Shown here piece by piece: positions 54,701 to 64,000 of a stretch of DNA of 64,000 nt (its first letter is position 1; each line of letters begins with the position of its first letter). The position numbers and the translations under genes were made by a program. The DNA is from Dirofilaria immitis (Eukaryota; Nematoda; Chromadorea; Rhabditida; Onchocercidae): the NCBI GenBank assembly GCA_024305405.1, contig JAKNDB010000107.1:2604001-2668000 (forward strand). The letters are read 5' to 3'. Below the pieces are notes generated by a model that made no database searches, was not told the DNA's origin, and was given only the letters and a program-made list of their open reading frames with translations.

Positions 54701-57408
54701 AATGCTTACTTCGGATTTGGAAATGTTTGTGAACTTGAAACAAAATATTAATCTTAATTTTCAGAAATTTAAATAATTTTAATAAAAGTATATCTAAGCA
54801 AATATTTGCCTACTCTTTGGAAATGGTGGATAACATCCTAAAAAAATATATTCAAAAGACAGCGTTTATCTTGAGTAAAATATTTTGTCGAGTGGGAACA
54901 TGTGTTGAATGTAAAATACTCTGTACCACAAAAATAATCTTGCATACATTAGCATATTTGACTTGTATTTTATTTCGAATTTCTGTTACTAATTTCTGAC
55001 CGCGATTTTAATTTTTTCTTCATTTTATTCTCTCAAATATTTACCATCAAATCATTCCTTTTTATTAGCATTTCTTAGATCAAATTGTCGTTGTTTTTAT
55101 TTTCTTAATAATTATTTGCGAAAAACTCACCGTATATGTCATAAAATGACTCATAAATACTGCTGCAGAAACAGGCGCATGATGCTGGTATTGAAAATAT
55201 TGATCGAGTAGGTAGTAAAGATTGGTGGCGTAATATTCCGCCACCGTCATCTTCACGAAGAGGTATGAAAAAGGAAAATTATGATAATGCAAATTATACT
55301 TTCCGACCTGAAGGAAGGTTCGTTTCATATTATTTAATTATTTTTTTCTTAATTACTTTTATTGACATGTTAATTATTACGAGGAGTAATATAGGTGAAT
55401 AGATAGCGATAAGAATGATATTTCATTTCCAATGGAAAGAGGAAAATGCTGGTATAAATGGGGAATTTCTCGTTAATTTTTTTTATTATTTATTTAATTT
55501 ACAATCGAAGGTAAGAAATCTCATTGTGATCTTTACTTCTCCTAAATTTCAGTGGTGGAATTGAGGAACTTGACGATGATGGTGATGGATCATGGTATGT
55601 TTTGTATTCGTTCCTATTCTAAGACTTAATTTGTTTCGAAAATATGTATATATTATAGAAACGTTGAACTTACATGAGGATAGCAGGGCCGGTAAGAAAA
55701 TGTATTTATTTTTAAAATACCTTCGCATTCATAAGTGACATTTGTGCATTTTATTTGCAATCTATGTTTTTATTAAAAAATTCATTTAAAGTTTAGGCAA
55801 ATGAATATAAATTTTTTCACAGTATCTCAATGGCTGCCGGTGCTGAAGATGGATGTCTTGAGCTGCTGGATGTGGTTAGCGAAAGTGAAGTTTACACCAC
55901 CGATCAAGAACCAGCCCCTTCTGGTTCATTCGAAAGGAATGATATTGTACCGGAGCCACCAGAACAAATTTCACTGTTTTCCAATAGATCTGTTAGTGAA
56001 TTTTATGATGCTTAGTATATGAAAGGAAAAATAAAAACAACAAAAACAAAAAATTAAAAAATAAAGCAAAACAGTAAAAAGCAATTTAGATAGTTTCGAA
56101 ACAAGGTTATCAATTTTCTCAAGCCAAAATATATTTTGAGTTCTATTATCAGGTGATTCATGAGTGAAAAAGTTGTAAGAGCTTATATAAAAGATTTGGG
56201 GTTTTTTTATAGGATCCAAACAAACGCATATTGCATCAGGATAATCATGTTAACTTATCCACATTACCTAATGATGCTAGTAGGAAAGCAATGGATGTTT
56301 TCATGCGTAACAACGAAGAAAATACTGATGTGCAGTATTATTTGCTACAAGGCTACGACGAAGACGATGATGATGATAATGAAGACGATGATGATGATGG
56401 CGATGATGATAATGGTAACGGTGATGGTAATGATGACGATGGTGATGGGGATGAAGATAGAGAAAGAAATGACGATGATGAGGATGATAATGACAATGAC
56501 GTAGATGTAGATAATGTCGATCAGGTCAATGTTGACAATGCTGATGATGAAGTAATGCGGGAATACAATGACGTTTTAACGGAAGTGGATCGGCTTGAGC
56601 GAAGTTCGTTATTATAAAATACTTTTATTTAGAAAACAAACAGAGAGAAGAGGATTTTTTTTATCAAAGTTGCATTCTTTTGATTCTAAAGCTTTTGCCA
56701 TCTTGTAATATTCGTTGTGAAAAATAAAATATTAATTATTCATAACACAGTCATATATAATTTAGTTGTAATATATTAACTTTCTTATTTCTTTGGAAAT
56801 TTTTTCTAAGAATGATGTTTATCTTAAAAGATATATTAATATAATACATTTATTCTTCATTTCGCGTAAATTACTTTTAGAAATACTAAGGCTTAATTTT
56901 AGAAGCTATCGCAGCAACTGGAGGAATGATAGAGCATCGTAGAATGGGTGGGGGTCATATAGTCGAGCAACGGCAACGTGGTGAATCTTATGAATTACGA
57001 CGAAGTATTCAGCAGCCATTGCATGAACATGCTCTAGCACCGTCGCAACAACTCAACAGTACCTTCTTTGCAAATCGTAAACTGTTTGCTGCAATTGAAA
57101 GTTTGACACGTACGTTAAATACAGACCATTCGCGACAATTTCATCAGGAGATGTTGAAAACAGCAGTTGAACTGTCGAACAGTTATGCTGCACAGCAGAG
57201 GCAACGATATGCTGCAGCAACGGTGACATTACGACGCAATGCAACCGTTGAACATCGTAATGTAGCTACTGCGGCTTCAAGGCAGCATAGTGATTACGAA
57301 GATGACGAAAAGTCGTTCGGTAAAGTAATAGGGCGACGGCAAGCAAGAACAACACCTTTACGAACGTGGGCGTTCAAGAAAGGATCAAAGTTCGGACATA
57401 AAGAATGA
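51783..57408 (+). CDS. 719-residue protein with FLYWCH-like zinc finger and acidic tract
   Basis: Thirteen exons whose phases close without any break: 51783-51905, 52162-52214, 52560-52671, 53014-53123, 53476-53598, 53790-53908, 54067-54212, 54469-54585, 55169-55317, 55553-55594, 55823-55991, 56213-56603, 56903-57408. Residues about 135-230 read VFLLNRRFKW, RLNQARNSRCYYRCSGCE and, about 35 residues on, VNPVHNSKC. The aromatic-rich strands plus C-x2-C and H-x4-C spacing fit a FLYWCH/WRKY-GCM1-type finger. A stretch with MSPKEAWNRGRLRALRAES follows. Residues about 465-535 are almost entirely Asp, Glu, Asn and Gly. The C-terminal 170 residues are rich in Arg, Gln, Ala and His with a helical RKLFAAIESLTRTLNTDHSR segment. 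This suggests a nuclear DNA- or chromatin-binding protein, inferred. I do not recognise a named family. AATAAA overlaps the end at 57409-57414. Later exons could instead belong to alternative transcripts. Confidence 0.75.
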
Positions 57409-57414
57409 AATAAA

Positions 57415-58459
57415 TTTCTTTTCTCGAATTGTACAAGATTTAGGCACTTATTTTTGAAAAAATATTCTGAAGTAAATTTATTTTTGCCAAATGCTAGTTC
57501 ATGTTTTTGTAGCTGCGTAGCTATCATCATGCATGTAATCTTCCCAGCGATTCATGAGTATCGAAAATTTCATTCTTCGAGCAATAGGATGGAATATAAT
57601 TTATAGATGTGGAATAATTATTAAATAATTGAGAAATTACTACGGAATCATTGTAGCTTTTATCTATATTTTGGATTCATTAAATTCTCATTCTATGATA
57701 AATTGAGTGTTTTCAGTTCGCTAAAAATCACTGCAGTTTGAATTAATCCTTGCTTCGTATATTTTTATCATATATTTTGTTACCTAATGTTTCATATTTC
57801 TAACTTTTCATCGGCATATATGTACAAATTTAGTGCTCTCTTTACACATTAAGTAAATAAAGTGCTTCTAAAAAAGAGTAATATATTATGTGACAATATT
57901 ATTGGCTGATTTCTCGTATGAATCTGTTAAAAAGTTTTCCGAAGTGTTCTAATGCTGAACAGTAACGTATGACTCATAGTTTAATTATAAGAAGAAAAAA
58001 CCATGAAGGATTACTCTTCAAGAAAGCTTTTAATATATGCAGATGAATTCCAATTTGATGGAAACAAAAAATATATAAAACGTTAAAACAGAACAAGATA
58101 AACGCAGTAATTCACTGCCAGAATTTGTTCGTATTCTATATCATCAAATAAGAAGCTATTTGTTTTTCATTGCTAAAATTTCTTGAAATCGTCCTACTTG
58201 AAATGTTGAACCTGAATATGATGAGTCTGATCGTTGGATGAATTTCTGATGCTAATAATTTTGCTGTTCATCAAGTCAAAAATTTATTATGTCTTACCAT
58301 TACGTTACCATTGTAAAAGATGCAAAATCATGAACATAAACAAAACGAAATAGTTATCAAATATATTAAATGCTTTACCTGAGATCGAATAAATAAGTTG
58401 TCGGGAAACCGAGAGGAAATTAATTCAAATTTATTCCTAAAAACACATTTTTTGTAACA
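57415..58459. other. Intergenic region before the retroelement
   Basis: AT-rich, with a second AATAAA near 57856. No gene recognised. The 5' end of the retroelement LTR must lie towards the end of this stretch, but I could not define it. Confidence 0.45.
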
Positions 58460-58590
58460 AATAATTAATTCATTAACGATTCCTGTTTCTCACACTAATC
58501 CGTCAACGATTTCCTGTTTTTGCACTAATCAAAATATTTATGTAAATTTTTTTATTCATCATTCACCCAAATTCCTTTCCCACATTTGTT

Positions 58591-58680
58591 CCAATCAAAA
58601 TATCTGTTTTATCTATTTACAAATCTTACCAATCCAAATATCTGTTTTATCTATTTACAAATCTTACCAATCCAAATTTT
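58591..58680. repeat. 38-bp direct repeats in the LTR-like region
   Basis: CCAATC then AAATATCTGTTTTATC and ATTTACAAATCTTA begins at 58591 and 58629, with a partial third copy at 58667. The period is 38. LTR U3 regions often carry such enhancer-like repeats. Confidence 0.85.
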
Positions 58681-58826
58681 TCTCTCATCACGCCCCTTTT
58701 ATCACCCTATATAAACACAACCGCAGCAACAGATTTAAGCTTGTTTGTTTGTTTTTTTTTTTTTTAATAAAAATTCCTCACTTGTTGATTGTCCCCGCAA
58801 CAAATTTATCTTCCACAACAAATTTT

Positions 58827-58840
58827 TGGTGCCACTAGCC
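58827..58840 (+). other. Candidate primer-binding site
   Basis: TGGTGCCACTAGCC starts with TGG, complementary to a tRNA 3' CCA end, and sits between the LTR-like region and the gag start, the expected place. The priming tRNA was not determined. Confidence 0.55.
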
Positions 58841-58854
58841 AGGAAATCACCGGG

Positions 58855-60050
58855 ATGTCAACCAGCTTGATCAAAAGCGCTCAACCGACATTAGAGAAAC
58901 TTGAGCTACTGCTCACCGAAATAAACGAATTGGATTTATCGGATTTATTGCCGGTCGATCAACAATTAACGCAGGAAAAAACGCGTCACCTATACGAAGT
59001 TCGAAAACGAACCATTGGAGAAAAATTGGAACGAATCGAGCAATATGTTAGTATTCTTGAAATTATCAACAACAATTGGCTCGACTATATCCAGAAAACG
59101 ACAAATGCAGCAAGAAAGAAGAGGAAGAAATTTATATCGAAATGGCCGATCAAGAAAAAGGTATTTTAAAATTATTAAGTCAAGGTAGGGAAGTCAAAAC
59201 TACTTTAAAGTTATATAATAAGGATCTTGAGATAGCCATTCGTAGCCTAACATCGGGACATATAAGTCAAGGTAATCTAAAAGAAGTATCTGCAATTGGC
59301 CCACAAGTAACAGTGCACTTACCACAACTACAATTACCCACATTTAGTGGGGATCCTAAAACGTGGAGGCAGTTCTGGAATAGTTTCGATGTAGCAGTGC
59401 ATTTTCAAGCTATACCAGCCGTTCAAAAACTAAACTATTTAATGTCCTGCTTAAGAGGAGAGGCTCTGTTAGCTGTTAGAGGTTACGATATTGCCCCTCA
59501 AAATTACAATATCATTCGAAAGGTATTAATTGAAAAATTCGGTGAGGATTCTATTATCAAGAAATCCTTATATGCCGAACTGCAATCTATCAAAAGAAGT
59601 GATCGAGATTGGAAAGCAACAATAGAAGCAATTGAAAGAATACTACGACAGTTAGAAGCGATCGGAGAAATTTTGGACCATTGTAGTATCGAAACTTCTA
59701 TAGAAAGTAAGTTACCTATTTGGATATTACACAAAGTTTATGAACAAAAGAAAAGAGGAACTTGGTCAGTAGATCGACTTAGGCAAATATTAGGAGAACT
59801 AGTTCAAATAAATGAAGAAGTAGCTAGAAACCAATCCTTTAGCAATGAGAAGAAATCGATAGATTTCAAACAAAAACGAGCATCACATAATAATAAGGGA
59901 GAAACCTCTGCGTTATCTACAATAAAACAATTCAAATCAACCAAATCAAGTGGTCATGAGTCAACCACACAACCCAAGAAAATTGCTAGGGATAAAAGAC
60001 CTTGTGCATTTTGTAACATAAGTATCGAAATTAACTATCTTCATACTTGA
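58855..60050 (+). pseudogene. gag: BEL/Pao gag, frameshifted and truncated
   Basis: Structural polyprotein of the retroelement. The first part (58855 to about 59100) starts MSTSLIKSAQPTLEKLELLL, a helical N-terminus typical of Pao gag. The frame then shifts within an A/G-rich stretch around 59090-59130, and the second part runs to 60050. The DUF1759-type core is clear there: LPQLQLPTFSGDPKTWRQFW, then NYLMSCLRGEALLAV. Near the end RPCAFCN looks like the beginning of a zinc knuckle, after which unrelated sequence and a stop follow, so the element is cut within the knuckle. I do not reconstruct it. Confidence 0.85.
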
Positions 60051-63000
60051 TTGTTTTATCATAATTTAAGTATAAGCATGGAATACTATGAAAAATTTTC
60101 TCGAATTTTGCAGGAATTGTAAATGTAAATGCTGGAAAATTTTTTTACAAAATATATAGAAATGAATAGGTTAAGGAGTTATGAATTTATATCAAAGATC
60201 TGATACCATATCTTGCTTATTCTATAATTCTGCTCTCGAACTTAAATGAGAGAAGAGAAGAAAGATGATAACAAGTTTAACTGATGTACCTGAATACATG
60301 TTAACTACTTTGTTTTGTTTATAATGTATTCTTACTCTGCTATACCATACTAAAACATTGTGTTAGAATTTATATTTTCAAAATGTAACAACAAGATTTT
60401 ATGCAAGTTTATTTTTAATGTATTACATTTCTGATATATTACAATTTTAAGCCTTATAAGAAAGAGAAAAGGAAAATGGTTAATCGTTCATACTTTTATA
60501 ATAGTTAATCGTTCATAATTTGCTGCACAGAGATCTTTGCCCTTTTCATTTTTCAATAATTAGTGAAAATTGTGATTTTCAAATATCAGCAAATTATCGA
60601 AGGAAATAATTATTTACATGTGTGAGTTCAATTACACTAATGGACTTATTATTAATTTAAAAATGCTTGTTAATTTTCCTTAACCAATCAATTAATTATA
60701 TGCTAATGAGATTTTACAAATTTCATTTTCTACACTCCTATATAATGAAATGTATTTTTTGATTGTAAAAGTTTTGCTCTCATTTATTCATTCTAAAAAT
60801 AAGAAAGAATTTTCGATATTTATAAAAGTTTTTTATACTTACTTTGCATAGCAAATTTTCTATTTTATTCAAAATTTGATTAGTCTAAAATTTTTAAAAT
60901 TAATTGCAAAATCAAACAAATAATTTAGCAAAACATGCGTGATATGATATTGATAACTTTGTAATGAATATATATATATATTTTGCATATACTGATTAGC
61001 TTATATTTCGAGAAATTATTTATAAATATTAAAAGACTATCTAATTAGCTTGCAAGATTAATTTGAGAGGAATTATTCGATGGCTGCTGTTATGCAACTT
61101 ATTTATGATAGATAATAATAAAATATCGGATATAAATTTCATAATATTCAGATATAAATCTGATGATAAGTTCTAGTAATATAAGCAATGCTGATATTAA
61201 CTATTTCACACTACTCGCATATGATAATATTATCAGTTTTATTAATTGAATTAATTTTTTTATTTTTAATTATCACATATAAATACAATACAATACAATA
61301 CTTTATCGATCTTAAACAAATGAAACATATTTCATTGGCAAAAGTTGTGATAATTTTAGAAAAGAAATACATAAATTGAATTTAAGACAATCGTAATTTC
61401 ATAATTTTACATGCCTTTGAATTTTTGAATATCAAATGTATAAAATACAAATAATAATTTGCCATATATCAACTGTATTCTGCATCATCCCTTTGATCAC
61501 TGTTTCTTCGAACCAAAAATAATGGTTTCGATCCGTACAGAACTCGAAATAATTCCTAAAATATTATCTTAAGTTCAGAATCGAACTTTTTACGGTCTAT
61601 TACGATCACTTATATCGTTTAGATCTAAACATTTAAGTTTTTAAGAAAACCATAAATCAATTTTGATTTTAAGAAATGAAAGTTTATGATAACTTATAAA
61701 AGTATGCATTTCATAAACTAAAAAAGAGTAAATATCTCAATTTGAGTAAAATAATACCTCAATTCGAGCCATGTGAAATGGAAAAAGAAGAGTTTATTTT
61801 TGCATCAGTTTTACCATATATTAATAAAATAGAGAAAATATGATCCACCAAATGATCATTTTATCGTAGTCGAAACCTTAAATTTTTCATTCTAAACTTT
61901 CAAAAATATTATCAAAAAAAAAAATGAGCTGTTTTTTTCCTTTTAAATTTATTATTCATATATTAAAATACGTTAAATATTGATTATTTGCCATCCAAAC
62001 TATAATAGGAAGAAAAAAAAAGTAAATATAATGAAAGATATTAATTTCTAAAATTCCAATCAATCTGGCAGAATTTAAAAGAATAAACGAAAGTATTTTA
62101 TAAAAAAAGAAAAAGAATTTTTGAAATTTTGCCAAAATATTAAAAGTTTTTTTTCATCAACAAAAAAATCTTAAAAAAATCAAAAAAATTAATGTAAAAA
62201 CTTAGTTTTGTTGCACTTTTCTCAAAAGTAAATTTCAACAATTTCACGTGAAAATGATAAATATATATTTAAAAAAAAGGAAAGGTTACACGAGAAAATT
62301 AAGAGAAATTTAGAATTAACTGATAATAACAAAGATCGAAAATATATGAGTTCTAATATTTGCCATTGAAAAAAAGCTTAAAAGTTTAAAGTGCATTTGA
62401 TCTAATAGAATTATAGAAATTGATTGAATTAATTTTTAAATTTTGATAAAGAAAAATTCATAATCGACCATATATTATTCATTCACGGAAATAATAACTT
62501 CAAATTATAAGAAAATAATCATTCCTTATGGCATATCAGTTTAACCTAATTAACGATGATATCATTATATTTTCATAATTAGGAATCGAGAAAAAATGTT
62601 ACAACAAATCAATAATATGATCGAGAAATTCATTAATATCAAATCAACGATAGTTGAGATGAAAAATTTAAATAATTCGAATAGATCCGTATGCTCTGAT
62701 AAACAATTATATTTACATTTAATGAATATTTTTAAAAAAATGACGCGTCTAATTAAAAATATCGTCTAATTAAAATACATTCCTAACAATACTTTGATAA
62801 ATAATTTTTAACAGAAGTGATTAAATGATTACAAATTTGTGATTAAATGATTATAAATTTGATTAAGCAAAAATGAATAAACTACTGATAAGTCCCAATT
62901 TCGTCCAAAGCTGATAATATACTTTTTGGATGATGGGAAGAATTTAAATCCATAATCAATATTTATTCATAAATAGTGAAAAAAGAGTAAATATTTTTAT

Positions 63001-64000
63001 CATTTTATTCAAGGTCAAAGGTACATTTCATCGGAAATAAGAATTATCTCGACAGTGATGTAAATTATCAAAAATACTGCTATAACAAAATCAATCGAAC
63101 ATTTGCCTTAATAAATCCGTTTTTGTCTTCTAGTTGACAATGATCATCATGATTTATTGAAATGCGGTCAAGATTAACTTCCGATAAGACATTCCCGATA
63201 GCTGATTAATAATTTGCTCAGATCAATGATTGAAAGAAAAACTTTGATTATAACTGTTTATATGTACATATGTAATCACCGATCAGTAGTGACATACATT
63301 TCTTTAATCATATCACTTAATCTACTACTATTTCTCTCATAATTATGTATTCAAATTATTTGTATCCAATTATAAACACATTAGATTTTTCATTTATCCA
63401 TTCTAATTTCAATAGTTGTAAATATATCGCATATGAAATTACGAGAAGTTTAAAGTTGGAATTGTCTTGGAGAAAAGCATAAGTTGTCAATAATGCATAA
63501 ATATGAAACTTCAAAATAAAATTTAGAAAAAACGGAAGAAAAGAAGAGAGAAAACGAAAAATTAAGGAAATTAAATTTTAGATTAGTTAATCATTTATAT
63601 GATAATAATCGATTAGTTAATCGTTTATATGATAATAATCAGAGATTTATTCGCTTTTATCAGAATATAAATATATATAAATATATATATATATATTTGA
63701 GTGGAAAAAATTAAATAGAAAAACTTGAAATATTATAAATTCGCTTTTATATTTCAACTTATCAAAACGATGAAAGTATTATAAATCAATTTTAATAATA
63801 ATATATTTCAATATCATATCTATTTCTTGTATTATTAAATCTATTTTCCATATTATCAATGATAGCCTTGCATATTCATATGCAACACTTTAATTTCATA
63901 TATACCCTTATATAAGTAAATAAAAAAATTTAGCAAGGCTAAAATAGTTAGTAGTAGGAGATTTCTTCGAAATTCCAGATTATGTATAGTAAAGTAATAA
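60051..64000. other. AT-rich non-coding DNA, no gene recognised
   Basis: Four kilobases following the retroelement break point. Composition is strongly A+T with many A or T runs and a TA-rich stretch near 63665-63700. Only short low-complexity frames occur (for example 61188-61379, mostly Ile and Leu). I see no tRNA-like cloverleaf, repeat array or protein family. Confidence 0.5.

Larger units (their letters stand above)
58460..60050 (+). mobile_element. Truncated BEL/Pao LTR retrotransposon
   Basis: It combines an LTR-like promoter region (TATATAAA at 58708-58715, AATAAA at 58766-58771), a primer-binding-site-like TGGTGCCACTAGCC at 58827-58840 and a Pao-type gag directly after it. No protease, reverse transcriptase, integrase or 3' LTR follows, so the copy is truncated. 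The 5' boundary is approximate. Insertion duplications were not found. Confidence 0.75.

Overview
The window is eukaryotic nuclear DNA from a nematode, most likely a filarial species (Onchocercidae). It is very AT-rich. Its genes are interrupted by roughly 50-1000 bp introns with GT/AG borders and acceptors such as TTTCAG or TTTTAG. Several starts lie a few bases after an acceptor-like AG, as expected for spliced-leader trans-splicing. The encoded proteins are animal orthologues. A decayed fragment of a bacterial riboflavin gene (ribA), which resembles Wolbachia-type DNA transferred to the nucleus, adds to the filarial reading. Exon models below come from reading intron phases and protein-family alignments by eye. 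No search was run.

Layout. 1-4094: AT-rich non-coding DNA with palindromes. 4095-7587 (+): a five-exon gene with two tandem DM9-like modules. 7846-10237 (-): ketohexokinase, seven exons in phase. 11272-18768 (-): nucleoporin Nup62/NPP-11, with an FG-repeat part carried on phase-1 exons and a coiled-coil C-terminus. 18769-26026: gene-free and repeat-rich, with a (ATT)n tract, purine tracts and a 99-bp tandem array with a 396-bp higher-order period. 26027-32181 (+): kidney-type glutaminase. 33670-40665 (-): an ADAM17/TACE-like metalloprotease. 42816-46280 (+): V-ATPase subunit H. 48121-49723 (-): ribosomal protein L11. 50270-50440 (-): a possible 56-residue membrane microprotein. 50573-50910 (+): the ribA relic. 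51783-57408 (+): a 13-exon gene for a 719-residue protein with a FLYWCH-like zinc finger and an acidic tract, not recognised as a named family. About 58460-60050 (+): a truncated BEL/Pao LTR retrotransposon (LTR-like promoter, primer-binding site, broken gag). 60051-64000: AT-rich DNA with nothing recognised.

The genes are mostly unrelated housekeeping or signalling genes and do not form a pathway. Genes such as Nup62 and KHK share a strand but are about 1 kb apart, and I see no convincing operon. One cross-cutting pattern matters to any user of this sequence. At eight places in five host genes the protein family and the intron phases agree that exactly one base is missing, in each case placeable in a short homopolymer. 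This looks like homopolymer under-calling rather than gene decay. The ribA relic is different: it has in-frame stops and has lost residues.
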